From Paenibacillus contaminans (GTDB lineage Bacteria; Bacillota; Bacilli; Paenibacillales; NBRC-103111), in contig NZ_QMFB01000036.1 in assembly GCF_003285015.1 (NCBI RefSeq), forward strand, positions 1 through 64,000: a stretch of 64,000 bases of DNA. The letters are read 5' to 3'. Shown here piece after piece: positions 45,001 to 51,856 of this stretch. The translations under genes were made by a program, and so were the position numbers. Numbering within the stretch: the first letter of the stretch is position 1; the number at the start of each line of letters is the position of its first letter. The notes beneath the pieces are model-generated. The model searched no databases, was not told the DNA's origin, and was given only the letters and a program-made list of their open reading frames with translations.

Positions 45001-45458
45001 TGACAAACGGAGTGAGAGCGTACGGGGTACTCGGGTTTACGCCGTTCGGTCTGGACGACGGCGCGACGACGGCAAATTGGGCCGAGTTTATTTTATCGCC
45101 GGATGCGCCGCGGGCCGCTCAAGGAGAAATCGCGGCGAGCGAGTACAAGTTTACCGATCTGATGGAAACGAAAATGCTGCAGGAGCTGAAGAAAAGCGAC
45201 TCCGTCCTCGCCGGCGTTACGCTTGAGAACCGGTATGCCAAAGCCAAGGAGCTTGCATTTGTCGTCGAGCTTCTCGACCATAAGAACAAAGTGGAAAACC
45301 GCTCCGTCGTCGTGAAAACGCTCCAGCCGGGACAGAAGGAAACATTCAAAGCCGGCTTCGAGCTGCCGAAGAACGCGAACAAGTACAAAGTGAAAGTGTC
45401 GGTTTGGGACAATCTGCAGAACCGAAAGCCTTACGTTGCGGATGTAGTGTTCCCATGA
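42096..45458 (+). CDS. Secreted DUF4091 glycoside-hydrolase-like protein with CBM9-like C-terminal module
   Basis: It is 1,120 residues from the ATG at 42096 (AAGGGAG upstream), with a Sec signal peptide ending near AAAEQ. Residues 60-580 hold a beta-sandwich then a TIM-barrel-like region with the DUF4091 block (GLIDEPPVEKYPL, NTWAPLL, FRKYNGTQYVDRN, IREGMEDYEYLW). Next come Ig-like and jelly-roll segments (about 590-830) and a CBM9-like module (DGSLNEDVWQTD, DDGVEIFIDGDY). It is probably an extracellular polysaccharide-degrading enzyme supplying the ABC importer encoded before it (inference from context). The substrate is unknown. Confidence 0.82.
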   Translation: MRKKWVSLLMAAVLTMPFGLTAAAEQNAAGDGASTTGGSVTAAVYSSGPAVLWVPTNTEKVLRSQPAPEEGAKQTVDLEAAKNEYESGQIIVRANDAALTGVTVETTALVRDGGDAQIPAEDVRLYKEHYVEVTSVTSGSYPKGWYPDALVPMGTNEAFDVALGQNQGIWLTVKVPKNQPPGMYRGNVAVRAQGVSFDVPLTLNVWDFELSDEGHTQSAFAIWYDQVAYYHNVAPNTPEYWQLLENYYWFQTEYRLPPDDLPIPSGDVDQYIAQAERFLSNPKVNSFRIPYYENDLPKTKQLVDKLREKGWLSKGYFYLGGLIDEPPVEKYPLVRQLSEELTQIAPDVKHVVTKEPNALLEGYVNTWAPLLHLYDKDYAQARQAAGDHVWWYTCVIPKHPYPSYHIDDDLLGARLLSWMQRENKVEGNLFWATTIFRKYNGTQYVDRNVWQDPLAFPGANGDGFLLYPGKELGINGPVATIRIEAIREGMEDYEYLWTIEDRMRSAAASLGLASFDVDAAMKTYYDRLYKSVSTYNERPEELLQVRREIAEQIVALEQDPTVLFTVTRLEDLKQRITVYAAKNAAVQLNGQTVQPSEQLPQYDVYAQTFDLQIGVNPVELSVTANGVEKSQTIRLIGIAPAPVQYVVPMLDAESSGDVDRWTLENVELSRSADHAAQGDQSLKAVYQPNVDFPNMKLFHAGTGFRSADWSKYNMLEFDVYNDEEMPQLLYIKFFDENGGVFDGTTATVGPKASKKVQIPMVNIGVVDKTNMAGFELWMWKQSAPVTLYFDNFRFLASEKLPSQDLSYHYVYQTNVSDISIDGSLNEDVWQTDLEYNYTAFGATDNKGKLGLLWNSQYLYASFEIEDGDVRDPSHGATPWEDDGVEIFIDGDYVRGPRNEHAPQYTVRFNDNQVFLNGASSPSTSGILQKSKRTPTGYTMEMAIPWSAIGVTAASGKTIGITSHVNDDDMTNGVRAYGVLGFTPFGLDDGATTANWAEFILSPDAPRAAQGEIAASEYKFTDLMETKMLQELKKSDSVLAGVTLENRYAKAKELAFVVELLDHKNKVENRSVVVKTLQPGQKETFKAGFELPKNANKYKVKVSVWDNLQNRKPYVADVVFP

Positions 45459-45483
45459 ACGGCGTATAACTGAAGCTGGAATG

Positions 45484-45525
45484 GAAAGCCGGATCCCGCA
45501 GTTTGGGGGCCGGCTTTCTTTTTTG
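45484..45525 (+). terminator. Terminator of the sugar operon
   Basis: GAAAGCCGG pairs with CCGGCTTTC, followed by six T. Confidence 0.88.
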
Positions 45526-45565
45526 TCGTACTTTTGAGAGGAGAAACGGGGAAGTATTGGTGAGT

Positions 45566-45964
45566 CAAACAATAGTGCGATTAGTGTAGAAAACCTTATT
45601 GTTCATGAGGCTGTCCTCACTATTCCACCGGTAATGCTCGTTCCCGCCCGTTAATGAGGCAAACAACACTATCAATTTCGTTTGCCTCACTAATAGTTGC
45701 GTTTTCCTCATTATGCTTCGAAATCATAGGTGTACGGCGAGAAATAGTAAGGTTTGCCTTACTAATAGTTACATTTGCCTCATTATGCCTCCAGAACATG
45801 GGTTTAGCGGCGAGAGATTTGTAAAGGCTTGCTTCATTACTAGTTCGTTTTCCTTATTATCTATCCAGAATACTGGTTTACGGTTGGAAATGAGGGTTGC
45901 CTTATTAACGGTTGTCCTTTTTTCACTAGTTTTCCAGGACACAAGTCATCGGCGGCATAGAGGT
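45566..45964. repeat. Tandem intergenic repeat, about 72-bp units, plus inverted match to 23.6 kb
   Basis: Four degenerate units begin at about 45682, 45754, 45828 and 45897. Each has TTTGCCTCACTAATAGTT-like sequence, a second CCTCATTAT, then a GGCGAGA-like end. Upstream, CCTCACTATTCCACCGGTA and GCTCGTTCCCGCCC match, inverted, the element near 23.6 kb. It is AT-rich, without ORFs carrying a ribosome-binding site. Confidence 0.78.
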
Positions 45965-46042
45965 TTCTTCTAAAGCTCTGCAGGATGGATGGCAACCGAC
46001 TAAGTTGCGGACTCCGCCGGTTTTACCGAGTGAGGCTTGACA

Positions 46043-46133
46043 GCCGACGCAAGACCGGGCAGTGCGCATCGGGCAACGCTCGCCGGTAGCCGCACGTAGT
46101 GCGGAAAAATCCACCGGCTTTGAATGCGTCGGC
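46043..46133 (+). other. Nested inverted repeats, possible structured RNA upstream of vanR-like gene
   Basis: Three perfect stems are nested: GCCGACGC (46043-46050) with GCGTCGGC (46126-46133), GCCGGT (46082-46087) with ACCGGC (46113-46118), and CCGCAC (46090-46095) with GTGCGG (46099-46104). The 30 nt between the first and second left arms may form a further arm. No T-run follows, so it is not a plain terminator. It matches no riboswitch I can name. Confidence 0.5.
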
Positions 46134-46203
46134 CTGAAAAGAAGGTTCAGCAGGTTTTCCGAGGGTCAATCTCGTCCAGGTTCGATTTCCCGTCATAATC
46201 GGG

Positions 46204-46209
46204 TACAAT
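46204..46209 (+). promoter_or_regulatory. Possible -10 of the vanR-like operon
   Basis: TACAAT, with a weak TTCGAT 17 bp upstream (46181-46186) and the AGGAG site 20 bp downstream. Confidence 0.35.
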
Positions 46210-46244
46210 GGAGGGAGTGAACTAATAATAGGAGTTGGATATGG

Positions 46245-46943
46245 ATGAAGCGCATCACCATTTTGGTGGCGGACGACGAGGCGGAGATCGCGGATTTGAT
46301 CGAGCTGCATTTGGAGAAAGAAGGGTACCGCATTATCAAAGTATCGGACGGGCAGGAAGCGATTCGGGCGGTTCAAACGCAATCGGTCGATTTGGCGATT
46401 CTGGATATTATGATGCCGAAGCTGGACGGCTACGAGGTGACAAGGCAAATTCGGGAGCAGTATCATATGCCGATCATTTTTTTGAGTGCCAAAACGTCCG
46501 ATTTGAATAAAATAACGGGGCTTGTGGTAGGGGCGGACGATTATATGACCAAGCCGTTTAATCCTATGGAGCTGGTCGCTCGCGTAAACGCTCAACTGCG
46601 CCGTTATATACAGCTGAATCAGCCGCCCGCCGTCCAGACGACTGTATTGGAAGCGGGAGGTCTGACCATTTATCCGGATCAGCGAAACGTGTTTTTATAC
46701 GGCGAATCGATCGAGCTGACCCCGAAGGAGTTCGATATTTTGCTTTTGCTGGCCGAGCATACGAAGAAGGTTTTCAGCGTGGAAAATATTTTCCGGCACG
46801 TCTGGGGCGAAGCGTACTACGAGAACGACAGCAATACCGTGATGGTGCACATCCGCACCCTGCGCAAAAAGCTCGGAGAAGATAAGAACAAGCATAAATT
46901 CATCAAAACCATATGGGGGGTGGGATATACGTTCAATGGCTAA
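46245..46943 (+). CDS. OmpR-family response regulator, VanR-like
   Basis: This 232-residue protein has a receiver domain with the acidic pair D10-D11, phospho-acceptor D54 (AILDIMMP), S81 and K103, then an OmpR/PhoB winged helix (TPKEFDILLLLAEHTKKVFS, ending KTIWGVGYTFNG). The sequence resembles VanR-type regulators. It overlaps the kinase gene by 8 bp, and vanY- and vanZ-like genes follow. It probably controls them in response to a cell-wall signal (inference). Confidence 0.85.
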   Translation: MKRITILVADDEAEIADLIELHLEKEGYRIIKVSDGQEAIRAVQTQSVDLAILDIMMPKLDGYEVTRQIREQYHMPIIFLSAKTSDLNKITGLVVGADDYMTKPFNPMELVARVNAQLRRYIQLNQPPAVQTTVLEAGGLTIYPDQRNVFLYGESIELTPKEFDILLLLAEHTKKVFSVENIFRHVWGEAYYENDSNTVMVHIRTLRKKLGEDKNKHKFIKTIWGVGYTFNG

Positions 46944-48030
46944 TATTTTGCGAAGCTTCCGGTTCAAAATGATATTGCTGTTCGGTCTGAGCATGCTGCT
47001 GTCGGGCGCGGTCACTTTTACGCTCTATAAAGCGCTTCAGCTGTATTATCGTTCGAACGTCCTGGCCGAGGACCCCTTGGCTCGTTATCGATCCATGATA
47101 AACAGCGTTGGGGATATTAACTTTTTTCTTATATTTTTTATCCCGCTGGCCTTCTTGTTTTTTTTCTTTCTGACCAAGCCTTACGCCGCGTATTTCCGGG
47201 AAATTTCGAACGGGATTCACCACCTTGCCAACGGAGACTTCAAGAACCGGGTGCACGTTTCATCGAATGACGAGTTCTGGGATATTGCGGAGGACATCAA
47301 TTTGGCCAGCGAGAAGCTGCAGAAGGCGGTCGAAAGAGGAGATTTCGCCGAGAGCAGCAAGGATCAGCTTATTTTGAACCTGGCCCATGATTTGCGCACC
47401 CCGCTGACTTCCGTTTTAGGCTATTTGGACTTCATCCTTCAGGACGATAAACTGACTGCGGAGCAGGTTAAGCATTATACGAACATCGCATTCGCGAAGT
47501 CGCGGCGTTTGGAGAAGCTGATCGACGAGCTTTTTGAAATCACGAGGATGAACTACGGCATGCTCACCGTCGACAAAAAACCGATCGATCTGAGCGAGCT
47601 GCTCATTCAGCTGCACGAGGAGCTGTACCCCGCACTAGAGAAAAACGAATTGACTGCGAGAATGAATGTGAGCTCCCATCTGAACATTCATGGCGATGGA
47701 GAGCTGCTTGCGCGCGTATTCGAAAATCTTTTGACCAATGCCGTTCGTTACGGAAACGACGGCCAGTTTATCGATATCAACGGCTTTCATGATCCGGACC
47801 GCGGAGAAGCGGTTATTCAAGTGGTCAATTACGGACACTGCATTCCGGCGGAGCAGCTGCCTCGTTTATTTGAGATGTTTTATACAGGCGACAAGGCGAG
47901 AACGCATCAAAGCGGGAGCACGGGACTCGGCTTATTTATTGCCAAAAATATCGTGGAGCAGCACAACGGTACGATTTCCGTACAAAGCAATGAGATCCGT
48001 ACGCTGTTCGAGGTGCGGCTGCCGCAATAA
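46936..48030 (+). CDS. Sensor histidine kinase, VanS-like
   Basis: This 364-residue protein has two membrane helices (about 9-33 and 62-80) flanking a very short external loop, a HAMP-like region and HisKA NLAHDLRTP (His151). The ATPase domain has NLLTNAVRYG and GSTGLGLFIA. The short sensor loop is typical of the VanS group, which senses the cell envelope. The gene starts inside vanR-like and is its cognate partner. Confidence 0.87.
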   Translation: MANILRSFRFKMILLFGLSMLLSGAVTFTLYKALQLYYRSNVLAEDPLARYRSMINSVGDINFFLIFFIPLAFLFFFFLTKPYAAYFREISNGIHHLANGDFKNRVHVSSNDEFWDIAEDINLASEKLQKAVERGDFAESSKDQLILNLAHDLRTPLTSVLGYLDFILQDDKLTAEQVKHYTNIAFAKSRRLEKLIDELFEITRMNYGMLTVDKKPIDLSELLIQLHEELYPALEKNELTARMNVSSHLNIHGDGELLARVFENLLTNAVRYGNDGQFIDINGFHDPDRGEAVIQVVNYGHCIPAEQLPRLFEMFYTGDKARTHQSGSTGLGLFIAKNIVEQHNGTISVQSNEIRTLFEVRLPQ

Positions 48031-48116
48031 TTTAAGAAAAATTTTAACAATTCCCCACTTCTTTTTAAACAGTTTTTCCTATCCTAGGTTATATAGGGGT
48101 AAGGAGGATGCTGGAG

Positions 48117-49088
48117 ATGAAGAAGTGGTTTTTTGTGCTTGCCGTACTTGCGCTGCTGGTTGGTTACGAGGTCTACAGGCAGCAAGCGGAGGTCGCTGAC
48201 AATAAATGGAGTCGAACGGATAACGAAGCTCGAACGGTAACGGTCGCGGGAAAGCCGTCGGAAAAGCCATCGGGTAAACCCTCGGATAAGCCGGCCGGGA
48301 ATTTGGCTAAGCCTTCGGAAAGTCCGACGAAAAACCCGGGGGACAACCGGCAAACGATTAAGCTTGCTAAAGATCAAGTATATAAAGGAAATTTGCTGCT
48401 TGTAAACAAGGAGTATCCTGTACGCGAAGAAGGAATCAAATCCGACATTGTGGTTCTCTATCAGCATAAGGATCTTATGGAGGGCTATGGCTTGCTCGAT
48501 ACGAAAATCCAATTGTCCAAAAGCGTGGCTCAAGCTTTTCAGAAGATGATACAGGCTGCCGCCAAAGATAAGGTAAACCATTTCCTGATTAGCAGCGGCT
48601 ATCGCAATGCGATCGAGCAGAGCAAGCTGTACTTGGAGATGGGCGACGCCTACGCGCTGCCTGCCGGCCACAGCGAGCATAATCTGGGACTGTCGCTTGA
48701 TATCGGGTCGTCCGAGAAAGAGATGAGCCAGGCTGCCGAAGGAAAGTGGCTGCAAAAGAACGCTTGGAAGCACGGGTTTATTTTGCGGTATCCGAAGGAT
48801 AAAACGTCGATTACGGGCATTCAGTACGAGCCCTGGCATTTCCGGTATGTAGGGCTGCCGCACAGCGCGATTATGCAGGAAAAGAATTTAACGCTGGAGG
48901 AGTATCTGGATCTGCTCAAGGAACAACAAAGCACCACGGTGTCGGTAAACGGAGAAAAATACGAAATTACCTACTATACGGTTTCGAAAAATACGACTGC
49001 CCAGGTTCCCGCCAACCGCCGCTATGAAATTTCAGGCAACAATACGGATGGAATCATTGTGACGGTCTACCCGGAGGGCGCCAAATGA
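48117..49088 (+). CDS. D-Ala-D-Ala carboxypeptidase, VanY-like (M15B)
   Basis: It is 323 residues from the ATG at 48117. The ATG at 48108 directly abuts AAGGAGG (48101-48107), so the second ATG has the proper spacing. One N-terminal membrane anchor, then a Lys/Pro/Ser-rich linker (about 40-75), then the M15B domain with SSGYRNAIEQS, the zinc motif HSEHNLGLSLDIG and EPWHFRYVG. VanY removes the terminal D-Ala from peptidoglycan precursors. A C-terminal extension of about 60 residues follows. It overlaps vanZ-like by ATGA. Confidence 0.87.
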   Translation: MKKWFFVLAVLALLVGYEVYRQQAEVADNKWSRTDNEARTVTVAGKPSEKPSGKPSDKPAGNLAKPSESPTKNPGDNRQTIKLAKDQVYKGNLLLVNKEYPVREEGIKSDIVVLYQHKDLMEGYGLLDTKIQLSKSVAQAFQKMIQAAAKDKVNHFLISSGYRNAIEQSKLYLEMGDAYALPAGHSEHNLGLSLDIGSSEKEMSQAAEGKWLQKNAWKHGFILRYPKDKTSITGIQYEPWHFRYVGLPHSAIMQEKNLTLEEYLDLLKEQQSTTVSVNGEKYEITYYTVSKNTTAQVPANRRYEISGNNTDGIIVTVYPEGAK

Positions 49089-49612
49089 AAAAAACGAGTA
49101 TTATCAGAAGCATAGTCGTTCCGGCACTTTTTGCCGTTTACCTGTATCTCCTAGTCAAGGCGATTCTGTTTAAATTCGGCCCGATCGAAGGGAAGTTTCT
49201 TCTGCATCAGTTCCTATACCATTTGGAAAACCCCGGATCGATGCTGAACCGTCTCTCCGTATCGTCTAATTTCATTCCGTTCAAGCAAATATCGAGTGAT
49301 GTTCGAAGCTTACACAATCTCGGGCTGTTCCAGCTTAATAACTTCACGGGGAATATTTACATATTCATCCCGTTCGGCATATTTGTGCCTGTGCTTTATG
49401 GGGAGAAAAACGTGTCGCTGGAAAAAGTATTTTTCCTGTCGTTTCTGCTAAGTTTAATGCTGGAGAGCTCCCAAGCGATACTATCAATCGGAACGTTCGA
49501 CGTCGACGACTTGCTGCTCAATTCATCGGGCGGCATGATCGGATTCGGCATCTACTCGCTGTTCGGCAGACGAACGAGCGACGGGCTTGTTTCTGCAAAG
49601 CAAGAATCGTAG
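49085..49612 (+). CDS. VanZ-family membrane protein
   Basis: This 175-residue protein has four to five membrane helices and the VanZ-like blocks SNFIPFKQI, NFTGNIYIFIPFGIFVP and TFDVDDLLLNSSGG. VanZ gives low-level teicoplanin resistance in enterococci by an unclear mechanism. Start and stop overlap (ATGA) with the vanY-like gene. With no vanH, vanA or vanX nearby the locus does not encode full glycopeptide resistance. Confidence 0.87.
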   Translation: MKKTSIIRSIVVPALFAVYLYLLVKAILFKFGPIEGKFLLHQFLYHLENPGSMLNRLSVSSNFIPFKQISSDVRSLHNLGLFQLNNFTGNIYIFIPFGIFVPVLYGEKNVSLEKVFFLSFLLSLMLESSQAILSIGTFDVDDLLLNSSGGMIGFGIYSLFGRRTSDGLVSAKQES

Positions 49613-49622
49613 GACCTGTCAA

Positions 49623-49664
49623 AAAGAGCAGCGAGGAAACCTTTCCGGTTCCGGCTGCTCTTTG
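49623..49664. terminator. Bidirectional terminator after the vanZ-like gene
   Basis: AAAGAGCAGC pairs perfectly with GCTGCTCTTT, with an inner GGAAA/TTTCC stem. Confidence 0.82.
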
Positions 49665-49677
49665 CTTCTCTAAACCT

Positions 49678-49722
49678 ACGGTAAACGCGAGCGTCAAAGA
49701 CGCCGGTAGCCGTTTATCCTTC
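49678..49722. repeat. Dispersed element, copy D (short form)
   Basis: ACGGTAAACGCG-AGCGTC ... GACGCCGGTAGCC-GTTTATCCTTC. It has the second hairpin only. It lies in the gap between two convergent genes, like copies A and B. Confidence 0.7.
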
Positions 49723-49734
49723 ACCGCGATCGTA

Positions 49735-50400
49735 TCACGGCTTTTGTTCATCGACAAACCCGTTCACTCTTGCTTGGCCCCATGGTGCGACGGATACACG
49801 CACGGTCGACAGCGCGCGCTGCTCCTCGATTTCCTTGCCGGTGCCTTCCGGTACGTAGAAGCGCTCCAAGCCGTAGCGCAGGTTGATTTCTCTGTCCCAT
49901 GAATAGTCGATGCGGCCTTTGATGACGACTTCATCGCCGGCAGCCGCCGGTTTATCGGGATACACGCCGGCCGCTTCATATATTTCCGGGCTGGCGGCGG
50001 ATGGCCGCAGGAGGACGTATACGGTCTTTTGGCGATCGGGCTCGCCTTCGCCTTTCCAAAGGCCGCTCGGCAGCCGGCTGATTTCATAGTTCAGCACCAC
50101 ATAGTCGCCGTAAAATAGATCGCGCGGATCGATCGGCGCCGTTTTCAGCTGAATTTCTTTGCCGAACCATCCTACGGCATAATTCGTAACGAGCAGTCCG
50201 CTCAGGAAAAGCACTTGAGCTGCCGCCAGCAGCACGAGCAGTAATGTTCTGCGCTTACGCCGCCTTTCGCCGGCCGCCGGCGAGCCTGTACCGCCGCCGC
50301 CGCTAACGGCATCGATAGGGAGCCCGTAGGAGCGCCGCATCGTTTCATTGCTGTTGCTGCTGCTGCCGTCATTGCCGTCTATGCGTTTTTTGTCAGTCAT
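49735..50400 (-). CDS. GDYXXLXY-motif membrane-anchored protein
   Basis: This 221-residue protein has a charged N-terminus, one membrane helix (about 52-75) and an outside beta-rich domain with FYGDYVVLNYEIS, the GDYXXLXY signature that names the family. A second conserved strand pattern is DEVVIKGRIDYSWD. The function is unknown. Its start overlaps the DUF2157 gene by 8 bp; the two are a recurrent pair in bacteria. Confidence 0.85.
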   Translation of the reverse strand: MTDKKRIDGNDGSSSNSNETMRRSYGLPIDAVSGGGGTGSPAAGERRRKRRTLLLVLLAAAQVLFLSGLLVTNYAVGWFGKEIQLKTAPIDPRDLFYGDYVVLNYEISRLPSGLWKGEGEPDRQKTVYVLLRPSAASPEIYEAAGVYPDKPAAAGDEVVIKGRIDYSWDREINLRYGLERFYVPEGTGKEIEEQRALSTVRVSVAPWGQARVNGFVDEQKP

Positions 50401-51619
50401 GTCGTTCCGCTCCTTCCTCCGCCAGAAAACGGCGTCTTCGGCGGTTCAAGTACCAGCTTAAGCCGAGCAGCAGGATGCCGCCTACCAAGAAGAACAAGGA
50501 TTTATCCATAAAGCCCCAGGCGAGCTTGACGTAAGCGAGAAGCACCGAGAATAAGAACAGCACCGTTCCGAGGTTCACCTTGAACCGAGATTCCTCGGCA
50601 TAGCCCCGCCACAATACGCATAACGAGAAGAAGCAAAGGGCGAGCAGATAAAGGAAGCTGGCGGCCTCGGCCGTATAAAAGTAAGGGAGCAGCAGCAGCC
50701 ATTCGAAGCCGCTTGTAAGGCGGCCTTGCTGCTTTTTGGCGATCGCGGACAAGGCGAGCAGGGCAGCCATGACGATCACGAAAACGATCGATTGCGTCCG
50801 TTCAAGTGCGGTGAAGCCGAAGAGACGTCCGTCATCCTGTACCATAACGGCGACGCAGCAGGTGACGAAGGCGGCGGTCAGCGCGCTGTTTTGCAGCGGA
50901 TAAGCGGTATCCCGCGTGCGAATCCAATCGCCGAGCACATACAAGATCATAACCGGAATCATGTACAAGCTGCCGTTCAAGTCGAACTCGGCGATCAGGA
51001 ACGCCGATTGCAGCATGGCGCTGAGGCCGAGCAGCCAAGCGAGCCAAGCGCTGCGGTTGCGCCACCAGTAGTAGCCCAAACCGATCATCAGCACGAGGAA
51101 GGCGACGAAGCTGAACGTTCCGAAATTGCTGAGGCTGTAAAACTGGCCGACGTTCAGAATCGCAGCCGACAGCAAAAACAAAAACCGCGAACGGTATATA
51201 TGCGTCAGCAGCACGCCGGCCGATCCCCAAATGACGAATGAGCCGGCATTGGAAGCGGTCATTTGGAACATTTGCGCGATGAGGAAAATGCCAGCCCCGA
51301 AGCTGATCAGCCCGACGGCGATCAGTCCGAGTCCGAGCCTGTCGTCGCCGCGCCGCATAAAACGTTCGCCGGCGGCATAAAAGCCCAGCATGGCGAGCAC
51401 GATAACGGCAAACCTTGCGAGATGGGGAATCGTTTGCCAGTTGGCTGCGACAAAGCTGAGGATGCCGAGCCCGACCAGCAAGCTGCCAAGCAAAGGCAGG
51501 ATGCCGACGGCCGGCTTCTCGTCCTTATAAAGCGCTAACAGCTTATCCGCCTGCTGCTGCGTGATAATTTCCTTATGCACCCAGACGGGCGCTTCTTTTT
51601 TCAACCATTTGTGTGACAT
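50393..51619 (-). CDS. DUF2157 multi-pass membrane protein
   Basis: It is 408 residues from the ATG at 51619; the GTG at 51628 overlaps the AAGGGGTG site. The N-terminus (KWLKKEAPVWVHKEIITQQQADKL, then LPLLGSLLVGLGILSFVAANWQ) is the DUF2157 domain. About ten further membrane helices follow. The function is unknown. It is co-translated with the GDYXXLXY gene. Confidence 0.85.
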   Translation of the reverse strand: MSHKWLKKEAPVWVHKEIITQQQADKLLALYKDEKPAVGILPLLGSLLVGLGILSFVAANWQTIPHLARFAVIVLAMLGFYAAGERFMRRGDDRLGLGLIAVGLISFGAGIFLIAQMFQMTASNAGSFVIWGSAGVLLTHIYRSRFLFLLSAAILNVGQFYSLSNFGTFSFVAFLVLMIGLGYYWWRNRSAWLAWLLGLSAMLQSAFLIAEFDLNGSLYMIPVMILYVLGDWIRTRDTAYPLQNSALTAAFVTCCVAVMVQDDGRLFGFTALERTQSIVFVIVMAALLALSAIAKKQQGRLTSGFEWLLLLPYFYTAEAASFLYLLALCFFSLCVLWRGYAEESRFKVNLGTVLFLFSVLLAYVKLAWGFMDKSLFFLVGGILLLGLSWYLNRRRRRFLAEEGAERHD

Positions 51620-51856
51620 TTCAATCACCCCTTACTCTCAGTATATGCTTTTCCGGCAAACCTTAAAGTACTAACTTGGTATAGTACCGGAACAGCTGCG
51701 CATGCCTGACGCGGCGGGGATTTTCGGAATACTGGAAAAATGAGGCTGGGAATGCGACAATGGGAAGTAGCGGCGAAAGGCCGGTCGTCGGGTGAAACCA
51801 ACCGGAACCGTCGTTCCCGTCCGGGATCTATCAAGTACGAAGTAGGTGCAGCCTGC

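Noticed and set aside
45566..45964. CRISPR or attachment-site array
   Set aside because: The repeats are directly adjacent, diverged 72-bp units without spacers, and no integrase is nearby.
46245..49612. Complete vancomycin-resistance operon
   Set aside because: No vanH, van ligase or vanX gene is in the window. Only regulatory and accessory-type genes are present.
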